DNA of 64,000 nucleotides from NCBI RefSeq assembly GCF_000162875.1, contig NZ_GG700630.1, forward strand, positions 1,158,968-1,222,967, read 5' to 3'. The stretch is from Slackia exigua ATCC 700122. Lineage in GTDB: Bacteria > Actinomycetota > Coriobacteriia > Coriobacteriales > Eggerthellaceae. Under the pieces are notes generated by a model. That model was not told the DNA's origin, ran no database searches, and was given only the letters and a program-made list of their open reading frames with translations. Below are positions 7,987 to 15,516 of the stretch, in pieces. The stretch's first letter is position 1. Each line of letters opens with the position of its first letter. Made by a program: the position numbers and the translations under genes.

Positions 7987-9504
7987 ATGACATCCTGCCT
8001 TCCGCCTGAAACGACCCTCTCATCCCTCGCCGACGCGATCGCCGCGCAGGGCGTGAAGATCCGGCTCGTCGGACCGGATCGGCCGGTTCGCGGGATGTCC
8101 ATAGACTCGCGGGCCGTGGGCCCGGAAGCGCTGTTCGCCTGCAAGGGCGCCGCGTTCAAGCCCGCCTACCTGGAAGATGCGCTGAACGCAGGAGCGGCGG
8201 CGTACCTCTGCGACGAATCCTCGGAGCCTGATCTGAGCGCGCATGCCGAAGGCGTTTCCCACCTCGTCACCGACGACATCCGACCGGCCATGGCCTACGC
8301 CGCGCGCGCGGCGTACGGGCGTCCCGATAAGCGCATCGATATCATGGGCATCACGGGCACGAAAGGCAAATCCACCACGTCGTTCCTGCTGAAGTCGATC
8401 TTCGCGGCGGCGGGCATGCGGCCTTCCATCATCGGATCGATCGAAACCGACGACGGGATCGACGCGTTCGAAAGCCATAACACGACGCCCGAGGCCGTCG
8501 ATTTGTGGCGCCACGTCTTCAATACTGCCGAATCCGGCAGGAAGCACCTGGTCATGGAAGTCTCGAGCCATGCCCTTAAATACGACCGCACGCTCGGCCT
8601 CATGCTGGACGTCGCGTGCTTCCTGAATATCGGACGCGACCACATCTCCCCGAGCGAGCATCCCTCGTTCGAGGACTATTTCGCGTCGAAGCTGCGCATC
8701 TTCGACCAATGCCGCACCGCCGTCGTGAACCTCGATTCCGACCTCGTCGACGAGGTGCTCGAACATGCACGACGCGCCGAGCGCCTGCTGACCTTCGGCG
8801 TCGATCGGCCGGAAGCCGACTACAGCGCCAGAGACGTACGGCCGTGCCGAGACGGCATCGCATTCGATCTGGCCTGCGAAGGGGGGGCACGCCCTATGAC
8901 ATTGGGCATGGCCGGCCTCTTCAATGCGGAAAACGCCTTGGCCGCCATCGCGATGGCGCGCATCGCGGGCATCGGCTTCGAAGACATCGCCTCAGGCCTC
9001 GCGCATGTCCGCGTACCCGGCCGCATGGAGGTCGTGCGGTCTGCCGCAGGCAGCACCATCGCGCTCGTGGACTATGCCCACAACGAGCTTTCCTATAAGA
9101 CGTTCTTCACATCGGTCAGGAAAGAGCACCTTGCGGCGAAGGTCGTGGCGGTGTTCGGCGCGCCGGGCGACAAGGCGTTCGAACGTCGCGAGGTTCTGCC
9201 CCGCGTGGCCGCGCAGTTCGCCGACTACCTGATCTACACCGAGGAGGACCCTGCGCACGAAGATCCGCGCGCTATCGCCGAGGAGCTGGCGGCGAACACG
9301 CCGGCGGATACGCCGTGCGAAATCATCGTCGACCGCGAGCAGGCCATCATCCGCGCGTTCGAGGTGGCGGGTGAAAACGATGCCGTGGTCTGCCTGCTTG
9401 CGAAGGGCGACGAGACCCGCCAGCATAGGGGAGACTCGTTTCCCGAAGTCAAATCGGATCTGCATATCGCACGCGAATGCCTCGGCGTCGCGCAGGACGC
9501 CTAG
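7987..9504 (+). CDS. murE: MurE-type UDP-MurNAc-tripeptide synthetase (L-Lys-like motif)
   Basis: A Mur ligase of 505 residues that adds the third amino acid to UDP-MurNAc-L-Ala-D-Glu in the cytoplasm. Seen: Mur ligase N-domain (S-I-D-S-R-A-V at 38-44), the ATP loop G-T-K-G-K-S-T-T (124-131), N-T-T-P-E (165-169), S-S-H-A-L (193-197), N-I-G-R-D-H (214-219) and V-D-Y-A-H (361-365). The amino-acid-selecting motif, D-N-P-R in meso-DAP enzymes, here reads E-E-D-P-A-H-E-D-P (419-427), closer to the D-D-P-A of lysine-adding enzymes; the usual G-K-G-H-E reads A-K-G-D-E (472-476). The start at 7987 has AAGGAACGCC; an upstream in-frame ATG at 7570 lies inside the opposite-strand gene and is rejected. 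Another MurE may exist outside the window. Confidence 0.85.
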   Translation: MTSCLPPETTLSSLADAIAAQGVKIRLVGPDRPVRGMSIDSRAVGPEALFACKGAAFKPAYLEDALNAGAAAYLCDESSEPDLSAHAEGVSHLVTDDIRPAMAYAARAAYGRPDKRIDIMGITGTKGKSTTSFLLKSIFAAAGMRPSIIGSIETDDGIDAFESHNTTPEAVDLWRHVFNTAESGRKHLVMEVSSHALKYDRTLGLMLDVACFLNIGRDHISPSEHPSFEDYFASKLRIFDQCRTAVVNLDSDLVDEVLEHARRAERLLTFGVDRPEADYSARDVRPCRDGIAFDLACEGGARPMTLGMAGLFNAENALAAIAMARIAGIGFEDIASGLAHVRVPGRMEVVRSAAGSTIALVDYAHNELSYKTFFTSVRKEHLAAKVVAVFGAPGDKAFERREVLPRVAAQFADYLIYTEEDPAHEDPRAIAEELAANTPADTPCEIIVDREQAIIRAFEVAGENDAVVCLLAKGDETRQHRGDSFPEVKSDLHIARECLGVAQDA

Positions 9505-9517
9505 GGAGGATCCGACG

Positions 9518-9799
9518 ATGGCCGTCTACATCGCTCACTACCGCTCTCCGCAGAACGAGAACCCCACGTCAGGATCGTTCGAATTCGAAAGCGAGCACCG
9601 CGCGGGATCGAAGCAGAACCTGCGCGATGCGCGCATGCATATGCTCGTTGCCTACGGCAATGAAGCCGTGACCTGGAATATCGATGACGTGCAGGTCAAG
9701 CGGGCCAAGAGCGATGTGCTCGACAACCAGATCGAGATCGATTTTCGCGAACCGGTGAAGCATCGCAAGACCCGCACCGTGAATCGGGGCAGACTCTAG
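9518..9799 (+). CDS. Hypothetical small protein downstream of murE-like gene
   Basis: A 93-residue protein not recognised as a named family. The ATG has AGGGAGGATCCGACG before it and lies 13 bases after the murE-like stop, so the two are probably co-transcribed. The sequence is hydrophilic with no signal or membrane segment. It has aromatic N-terminal strands (Y-I-A-H-Y-R), a charged central helix (K-Q-N-L-R-D-A-R) and a basic C-terminal tail ending N-R-G-R-L. It looks like a compact cytoplasmic protein. Codon use and ribosome site support it as real; function is unknown. Confidence 0.6.
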   Translation: MAVYIAHYRSPQNENPTSGSFEFESEHRAGSKQNLRDARMHMLVAYGNEAVTWNIDDVQVKRAKSDVLDNQIEIDFREPVKHRKTRTVNRGRL

Positions 9800-9931
9800 C
9801 GCACCGCAGCCCGATGCAGCGTGCGACTGACGGATAGGCCGAAAGTCATGCGGTTCGACCGCGGTCGGCATCGGAGTGCGAAACGAATGTCCCGGTCGCC
9901 TCGACATCCCGAGAAAGAACCGCAGAACGGC

Positions 9932-10375
9932 TTATGCCAGCTTCCCGCCGACGATCTTGGCGGCAGCGGCCTTGTCGAAGTTCCCGCCGGTCGCCTTCGT
10001 GAGGGCGCCCATGACCTTGCCCATGTCGCGTTTCGTGGTCGCGCCGAGCTCGGCTATGGTCGCGTCGACGAGCTCGCAGAGCGCGTCTCCTGAAAGCTGT
10101 TCGGGAAGCAGATCTTCGAGAATGGCGACCTGGATGCGAAGCGTCTCAGTGCGCTCTTCGTTCGTGCCGGCCTTAACGGACCCTTCGAGCGTCTCTTTCG
10201 TCTGCTTGATCAGGCGCTTCGTCATGGCGTCGACATCGGCCTCGGTCGCTTCGCGCCGCTCGTCGACCTCGATGTTCTTGATCTCGCCATGAAGCTGGCG
10301 CAGGATGGAGAGCCGCACTTTGTCGTGGGCCTTCATGGCGTCCTTGATCATGTCTTTCAGCTCATCGTAGCGCAT
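9932..10375 (-). CDS. GatB/YqeY domain protein
   Basis: A protein of 147 residues, the normal length for YqeY. It has R-L-S-I-L-R-Q-L near residue 21, K-R-L-I-K-Q-T-K-E-T near 57 and M-G-K-V-M-G-A-L-T-K-A near 122, the conserved YqeY C-terminal motif. The fold is shared with the tail of the GatB amidotransferase subunit and is thought to contact tRNA; the precise role of free YqeY is not established. The start at 10375 has ATAGGAGCCGCC before it; a longer frame from 10519 lacks such a site. It converges with the small murE-linked gene and is divergent from the sigma factor gene 246 bases away. Confidence 0.88.
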   Translation of the reverse strand: MRYDELKDMIKDAMKAHDKVRLSILRQLHGEIKNIEVDERREATEADVDAMTKRLIKQTKETLEGSVKAGTNEERTETLRIQVAILEDLLPEQLSGDALCELVDATIAELGATTKRDMGKVMGALTKATGGNFDKAAAAKIVGGKLA

Positions 10376-10621
10376 GGCGGCTCCTATCTCCGGTTTCGTT
10401 GCCCCTCCACTATAGCCCTGCCGCATGCCCTTTGCCGCGATACGCATGCCTCGTCTCGACCGATGGAACACCATTCCCGCGGCGTACTGCATAACGATCG
10501 GCGAAACGTCGTTCCGCATGCAGCTGACGCCGTTCGCATTTCGCTGTCAAGAATCGCCGCCGCGAATCGTGTTGTAGGTAAGCAACGTTGCATGATTCAA
10601 TGCGATTCGAAAGGAGGCCGG

Positions 10622-11113
10622 ATGAGGGCATCGAGACCGACAGACGCGGATTCCGAGGCAAGACGCCTGGTCCATGACTATGCCGACCTCATTCTCAGGC
10701 TGAGCTACACCTACCTGAACTCGACCTGCGACGCGGAAGACGTATGCCAGGACGTCCTTCTGAAAACCCTGGCACGAACCGTCCCCTTCGCCGGAACCGA
10801 ACATGAGAAGGCTTGGATCATCCGCGTCACGATCAATGCCTGCAAGGACCGTCTGAAGCAGGGGCGGGGACGATTCGTCAGCCTGGATGAGGCCCGCTAT
10901 GCGGAAGCTCCTGGGCACCCGCACGACGAGACGCTTGAGGCGGTGCAGAAGCTCCAACTCATCTACCGAGAAGCGATCTACCTGCATTATTACGAGGGAT
11001 ACTCCATAGCCGAAATCGCGCGCATGACCGACAGGAGCGAATCCGCCGTCGGAGCGGCTCTGAGCCGCGGACGCAAGAAGCTGCGCGCCATGCTTGAAAG
11101 GAGCGCATCATGA
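10622..11113 (+). CDS. ECF-type RNA polymerase sigma factor
   Basis: A sigma factor of 163 residues. Region 2 covers about residues 15-75 (Y-L-N-S-T-C-D-A-E-D-V-C-Q-D-V-L-L-K, then A-W-I-I-R-V-T-I-N-A-C-K-D-R-L) and region 4 about 105-155 (Y-R-E-A-I-Y-L-H-Y-Y-E-G-Y-S-I-A-E-I-A, then S-A-V-G-A-A-L-S-R-G-R-K-K-L). It should direct core RNA polymerase to a small regulon. The ATG has AAAGGAGGCCGG in front; upstream in-frame starts have none. It overlaps the next gene by ATGA, and that gene encodes the DUF4179 membrane protein, the expected anti-sigma partner. The promoter and target genes are not identifiable by eye. Confidence 0.9.
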   Translation: MRASRPTDADSEARRLVHDYADLILRLSYTYLNSTCDAEDVCQDVLLKTLARTVPFAGTEHEKAWIIRVTINACKDRLKQGRGRFVSLDEARYAEAPGHPHDETLEAVQKLQLIYREAIYLHYYEGYSIAEIARMTDRSESAVGAALSRGRKKLRAMLERSAS

Positions 11114-12363
11114 ACGAAGGCTTCGCCGAGACCTACGCTCGAGCTCTTGACGATTTGAAATTCCCTTCCGAAGAGAAGGACCGTATGGCGGAAAGGCTCG
11201 CGCATGCCGCCGATGCACGAGCGCAAGGATCCGGCTCCCGCAGCGCCCCGATCGCAGGCGCGGGCGCCGCGTGCGCAGCGGATGCGGGCGATGCGTCAGG
11301 GCAGAGCCGCGCGTATGCGCCCCGCGTCGATCGCCCGGCCTCCGCAGCACGCGCGGCCGCCTGGTTCCGGAAGCATCCCGCGCGCGTCGCTGCCGCGGCC
11401 GTCGTCGCCGCCCTTGCGCTCGGGGGAGGGGGCGCCTATGCGACAGGCAACTTGGTCACGCTGCAGAACGCCACGGACGACCTGTTCAACGGAGCACCCG
11501 CGAAGACCGAGGTCGTTGAATCGATCGGCCATCCCCTGGGAGCGACCGCAAGCGACGGCGGCATCACCGTCAGCGCGGATGCTATCATCGGCGACGCGCA
11601 TACCTACACGATCGTCTATTCGATCTCCAAGGACGACGGCAGCGCGTTCGACGATCTTGACACGAACGAGAACGGGATCCTTGCCGGCTTCATGTTCTAC
11701 GAGCAGAATACGACGGCCGACATCGACTGGGGCGGCGCTTCCGGAAGCGCGTATTTCTACGATGCGGATCCTGACGACCCAGCCATCCAGTATGTGGAAA
11801 CGATGAGCTACGACGCAACGGAGAGCCTGGCCGGAAGCGTCGTGCGCTCTCACATGAAGAATCTGATGCGTGACGATGCCTCCGGATTCGAAACCATCGC
11901 CGAAGGCACATGGAACCTCAGGTTCGACATCGCCTACGAAGACTCTTCCGTCGCCCTTTCCGCCGCCGAATCGTTCGACCTCTACGGATATGACGCCCAT
12001 ATCGTCGACGCGAGCATCTCCCCCATTTCCCTGCACCTCGCCTATCAGGTCGACCGTCCCGTCGCATGGAGCGATGAGGGCCGTGGAATCTCCTTGAAGG
12101 ACGGAACTTCCTTCCGAGGCGACGAGGCTTCCGGCCGCGAAAACGCCCAGGATGCGAGGCTTTCCAACGAACTGCTCGGCGCCCGCGCGACCGTAACCCT
12201 GAAAGACGGGACCTCCTTCGAATGCGACGCGAACGGAGGCGGGCGTATCGATGGGGACACCGAGCATCCGACCTGCACCACGAACATCGTCTTCGACCGC
12301 ATCATTGATCTCGACGAAATCGAATCCATCGATATCGAAGGCACCGCGCTTCGAATGAGTTAG
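11110..12363 (+). CDS. DUF4179 membrane protein, probable anti-sigma factor
   Basis: A protein of 417 residues coupled to the ECF sigma gene by an ATGA overlap. The cytoplasmic N-terminus (1-75) is charged and Ala-rich and holds F-P-S-E-E-K-D-R-M near residue 18. One transmembrane helix lies at about 92-116 (V-A-A-A-A-V-V-A-A-L-A-L-G-G-G-G-A-Y-A), followed by an extracellular DUF4179-like domain with many beta strands (K-D-G-T-S-F repeated at two places). In such pairs the N-terminal part holds the sigma factor and the outer domain senses the envelope; that role here is inferred from position and topology. The outer domain is acidic. A strong terminator-like hairpin follows. Confidence 0.8.
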   Translation: MNEGFAETYARALDDLKFPSEEKDRMAERLAHAADARAQGSGSRSAPIAGAGAACAADAGDASGQSRAYAPRVDRPASAARAAAWFRKHPARVAAAAVVAALALGGGGAYATGNLVTLQNATDDLFNGAPAKTEVVESIGHPLGATASDGGITVSADAIIGDAHTYTIVYSISKDDGSAFDDLDTNENGILAGFMFYEQNTTADIDWGGASGSAYFYDADPDDPAIQYVETMSYDATESLAGSVVRSHMKNLMRDDASGFETIAEGTWNLRFDIAYEDSSVALSAAESFDLYGYDAHIVDASISPISLHLAYQVDRPVAWSDEGRGISLKDGTSFRGDEASGRENAQDARLSNELLGARATVTLKDGTSFECDANGGGRIDGDTEHPTCTTNIVFDRIIDLDEIESIDIEGTALRMS

Positions 12364-12390
12364 TCCAAGCAATCGTTCCGAGACGAACGA

Positions 12391-12423
12391 AGGAGGATTC
12401 TCGCTCGATTCAGGAATCCTCCT
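12391..12423 (+). terminator. Probable terminator of the sigma/DUF4179 operon
   Basis: A perfect 10-bp inverted repeat (AGGAGGATTC, loop of 13, GAATCCTCCT) starting 28 bases after the DUF4179 stop. There is no strong T-run, so termination strength is uncertain. Confidence 0.6.
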
Positions 12424-12533
12424 CGGGCGCCCTTTATCGCGAGCGTGCCCACGCATCGTCGCCCTCCCGTCCAAGAATGGAAGGGTGACGAAGATGCTGA
12501 ACCCCTCAGGTCCGCTCGCCCTTTGACGCACGA

Positions 12534-12569
12534 TGCCTCCCCTTTCCCGTCATCGGGGAAGGGGAGGCA
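12534..12569. terminator. Long GC-rich hairpin, likely bidirectional terminator
   Basis: Inverted repeat TGCCTCCCCTT...AAGGGGAGGCA with one mismatch in a stem of about 15 bp and a 6-base loop, in the gap between convergent transcription units. The T-runs on either side are weak. Confidence 0.5.
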
Positions 12570-12674
12570 TTCGTTCAACTGGAAGGATCTTTCTCTCCAT
12601 CCGATATACGTGCGTGCCGAAGCGTGTTCCGGCACGCCGCGGGCCGGACGCCGTGGCGCCCGGCCCGTCAATCA

Positions 12675-13739
12675 TCAGTACTCGCTCGCGTCTTCCTTCG
12701 TGAGCTTTCCTGCGAACGTGCGGTAGACCAGGAAGTGGTACAGCAGCACGAAGGGAAGACCGACACAGGTGATGCCAAGCATCCAGGCGAGCGTCAAATC
12801 TTCGGACGCAGCCGTCTCGATCGTGATATTCGCGCCGGAAGCGGCCGTTGCGAACAGATTGAACGGATCGCCGGCACCCGCCACGACCAGATTCGGGAAC
12901 AGGCTCGCACCCAGCAGCGCAACCAAAGCGAAGCACGCAACGGACGAGGCGAGGAACACGACGAGCGAAGCCTTCTCGTCCGTCGCCTTCATGAAGGTGG
13001 CGGCAAGCATCGCGACGAAGAGCACGGCGAAGGCGATGCGCAGGATGGACAGGCCGCCGACCATCTCGGGCTTGATGATGACCAGAGCGTAGACGGTGAC
13101 GAGCGCGAAGAACACGATCGCCAGGATGGCGAAGGTCCGACGAGCCATGCGGGCGCGAACGGCCATCGCGCTACCCTCGGGAGCCTTCAGCGCAAGCCAG
13201 GATGCTCCCTGCAGAATGAACATGGACAGGCCGAGCAGGCCGCACAGCAGCGTGAAGGGCGTGACGAGGCCGAGCAGGGGAATGCCGACGTAGTCGCCGT
13301 TGGCATTCATCGGAATGCCCGCGTACACGTTGCCGATGGCGACGCCGAAGAGCAGGGCCGGAAGCAGCGAACCCACGAAGAACAGGGCGTTCCACGCCTT
13401 CTTCCAACCGGGCTTCGTTTCGTTCGCGGAATACTCCAGAGAGATCGCGCGAACGATGAGGCCCATGAGCACGAGGATGATGGCCAGGTAGAAACCGGAG
13501 AACGTGGTGGCGTATGCCGGCGCGAATGCAGCGAACAGCGCGCCGCCCGCGGTCAGGAGCCAAACCTCGTTGCCGTCCCACACAGGACCGACGCTGCGGC
13601 GCAGGAGCGCCTTTTCCTCGTCGGTCTTGGCGACGAAGGGGCTCAGGACGCCGGCGCCCAGGTCGAATCCGTCAAGAACGAAGTATCCGGCGATCAGTAC
13701 GAAGATGAGGATGAACCAGATGATTCCCAGTACGGTCAT
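12675..13739 (-). CDS. cydB: Cytochrome bd quinol oxidase subunit II
   Basis: A protein of 354 residues with nine or so transmembrane helices. The N-terminus reads G-Y-F-V-L-D-G-F-D-L-G-A-G-V-L, followed by R-R-S-V-G-P-V-W-D-G-N-E-V-W-L-L, both signatures of CydB. With CydA it forms the membrane quinol:O2 oxidoreductase of high oxygen affinity; in an anaerobe or microaerophile it most likely scavenges oxygen. The ATG is 2 bases after the cydA stop and its ribosome site (GAGGAGGCGAAATAA) is inside the end of cydA, so the two are tightly coupled. No cydC/cydD assembly genes are adjacent. Confidence 0.95.
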   Translation of the reverse strand: MTVLGIIWFILIFVLIAGYFVLDGFDLGAGVLSPFVAKTDEEKALLRRSVGPVWDGNEVWLLTAGGALFAAFAPAYATTFSGFYLAIILVLMGLIVRAISLEYSANETKPGWKKAWNALFFVGSLLPALLFGVAIGNVYAGIPMNANGDYVGIPLLGLVTPFTLLCGLLGLSMFILQGASWLALKAPEGSAMAVRARMARRTFAILAIVFFALVTVYALVIIKPEMVGGLSILRIAFAVLFVAMLAATFMKATDEKASLVVFLASSVACFALVALLGASLFPNLVVAGAGDPFNLFATAASGANITIETAASEDLTLAWMLGITCVGLPFVLLYHFLVYRTFAGKLTKEDASEY

Positions 13740-13741
13740 GG

Positions 13742-15157
13742 TTATTTCGCCTCCTCGATCTCGTCGCTGACAGGGTTGCCCTCAAGGTCGTCCACAGGAC
13801 CCTTGCCGATGAAGCCCGTGATGAGGCGGGCCCAGGCTATGAAGATGAACGTGTAGACGATGATGAACAGCAGGATGGTCACAAGCAGCTCAACGGAAGA
13901 AAGAGACGAGGAAATCGCATCGTTGGTGAGAAGCCCCAGGCCATCGGGAGAGCTCGTCGCAGGATACACGACGTAGGGCTGGCGACCGACCTCTGCGGCC
14001 GTCCATCCGGATTCGATCGCGAGGAACGGGAAGATCGGGGAGAGGACCAGGATCCACTGCCACCACTTCTTATCCTTGAGCTTGCTGCCCTTCTTATAGG
14101 AGGCTATAAGCGCGAGCGCCAGCACGATCACAATAGCGCCGAACATAAGCACCATCAGGTGATAGCTCACGAAGGTCACGCCGATCGGCAGATTGTCGAC
14201 ATCGAGGTCGGCGTTTTCCTTGGCGAGATCGTTCAGGCCAGGGTATTCCGTATCGAAGCTATTGGAAGCGAGGAAGCTGGTGAAGCCTTCGAGCTTGAGG
14301 GGCGCGACGACTTCCTGCGTGTCCTTGTCGACGTAGCCGATGAGGTAGAGCGGCAACGTGCCTTCTTCATAGTGGCCTTCCATCATGGCGATCTTGGAAG
14401 GCTGCTCTTCGGTGACCTCGACCGCCGAGGCATGCGCGCTCACCAGAAGGACGCACGTGGAGATGAGCGCGACCGTGGCGCCCAGACGCAGAGTCCTGTC
14501 AGCGAAGTAACGGAACTTCTCTTTGCGCATATACCAGGCGGAAACCGCGATGGCCATGAAGGCGCCCATCACGAACAGGGCCATGACCGTATGGAAATAG
14601 CGCACGCCGGTGGAGGCGTTGAACGCCGCACCGAAGAAGTCCGTGAGAACCGCCTTGGTGCCGTCGGCGGAAAGCTCCGCGCCGGCCGGGGTCTGCATCC
14701 AGGAGTTGGCGATGAGGATCCAGAGGCACGACAGGCAGCTGCCGAGGAAGACGAGCCAGGCGGAGGTCAGATAGAACTTCGGGCCGACCTTCTTGCGGCC
14801 GAAGATCACGACGCCGAGGAACGTGGACTCCATGAAGAAGGCGAAGATGGCTTCAGCCGCAAGGGGGGCGCCGAAGATATCGCCTACGAAGCGGCTGTAA
14901 TCGGCCCAGTTGGTGCCGAACGAGAATTCCATCGTGATTCCCGTGGCCACGCCGATGGCAAACGTGGTCGCGAAAATCTTCGACCAGAACTTCGTCGCAG
15001 CCGCGTCGCGCGGGTCGCGCGTTTTGTAGTAGCGGGTTTCATTGAGGGCCAGGATCAGACCAAGGCCGACTGACAGCGGAACGAAGCAGAAGTGGAAGAT
15101 AGCCACCAAAGCGAACTGTATGCGCGACAGCACGGCAACATCGGACAGGAATTCCAT
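13742..15157 (-). CDS. cydA: Cytochrome bd quinol oxidase subunit I
   Basis: An integral membrane protein of 471 residues carrying the hemes. The N-terminus reads S-R-I-Q-F-A-L-V-A-I-F-H-F-C-F-V, with His22 the likely heme ligand. The T-N-W-A-D-Y-S-R-F-V-G-D-I-F-G-A-P-L and F-F-M-E-S-T-F-L-G motifs are intact, and the quinol-site motif is G-R-Q-P-Y rather than the common G-R-Q-P-W. Length fits the short Q-loop class. The ATG at 15157 has AAAGGGGGTGTGGCT before it; the longer frame from 15235 adds a tail without a ribosome site. It is first of the two-gene cyd operon. Confidence 0.95.
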   Translation of the reverse strand: MEFLSDVAVLSRIQFALVAIFHFCFVPLSVGLGLILALNETRYYKTRDPRDAAATKFWSKIFATTFAIGVATGITMEFSFGTNWADYSRFVGDIFGAPLAAEAIFAFFMESTFLGVVIFGRKKVGPKFYLTSAWLVFLGSCLSCLWILIANSWMQTPAGAELSADGTKAVLTDFFGAAFNASTGVRYFHTVMALFVMGAFMAIAVSAWYMRKEKFRYFADRTLRLGATVALISTCVLLVSAHASAVEVTEEQPSKIAMMEGHYEEGTLPLYLIGYVDKDTQEVVAPLKLEGFTSFLASNSFDTEYPGLNDLAKENADLDVDNLPIGVTFVSYHLMVLMFGAIVIVLALALIASYKKGSKLKDKKWWQWILVLSPIFPFLAIESGWTAAEVGRQPYVVYPATSSPDGLGLLTNDAISSSLSSVELLVTILLFIIVYTFIFIAWARLITGFIGKGPVDDLEGNPVSDEIEEAK

Positions 15158-15516
15158 AGCCACACCCCCTTTTCTCTTTACGTTGTTCCAATTGCATACT
15201 CGTCCCCATACGCGAGCACGCGCAGATAATAACACTCGAAATCTCCAAATTACGGGACGATGACGATATTTGTTCCTAATTTAATAACATTTTCGCCCGA
15301 ACGCCGTTAAAACCGAACCGTTGCACGGAAAAGAACCTCCGGATTCGCTCCGAAGGCTCTGAAAAAATACAGCGAGCAGAAGGATGCTGGAGAGCGCGCT
15401 CAACGGAAGCCGCGCAAGAGGGCGGGCAGACGCATGAAGCGACGGACGTCTTTCCATCCCCGTCGAAACCGGCTTGTCGAGCTTTCGGGCCATGGCCCGA
15501 AAGCCTCGCCCGCAGC
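15158..15516. other. Intergenic region upstream of cydA
   Basis: A 359-base stretch between cydA (start) and the NagB-like gene (end), both on the minus strand. The AT-rich part at 15230-15295 presumably holds the cyd promoter. A loose dyad TTGTT...AACA at 15270-15289 resembles redox-regulator sites, but the half-sites are imperfect. The nagB-like terminator is at 15481-15504. No credible gene is visible. Confidence 0.5.
15481..15504 (-). terminator. Hairpin downstream of NagB-like gene
   Basis: Near-perfect inverted repeat GCTTTCGGGCC/GGCCCGAAAGC centred on ATGGC, 12 bases past the stop of the NagB-like gene on its strand. No clear T-run. Confidence 0.55.

Larger units (their letters stand above)
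12364..12674. other. Intergenic region with several hairpins between convergent genes
   Basis: A 311-base stretch between the DUF4179 gene and cydB, which converge. It holds a 10-bp-stem hairpin at 12391-12423, a long GC-rich hairpin at 12534-12569 and a smaller one at 12640-12667 next to the cydB stop. No convincing gene was found: the short frames here lack ribosome sites. Confidence 0.6.

Noticed and set aside
11296-12531. 411-codon minus-strand frame opposite the DUF4179 gene
   Set aside because: Shadow frame with no domain; the plus-strand gene has a membrane helix, a coupled start and a sigma partner.
15270-15289. TTGTT...AACA dyad upstream of cydA considered as a Rex or FNR-type operator
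   Set aside because: Half-sites and spacing are imperfect and it lies far upstream; mentioned only within the intergenic note.
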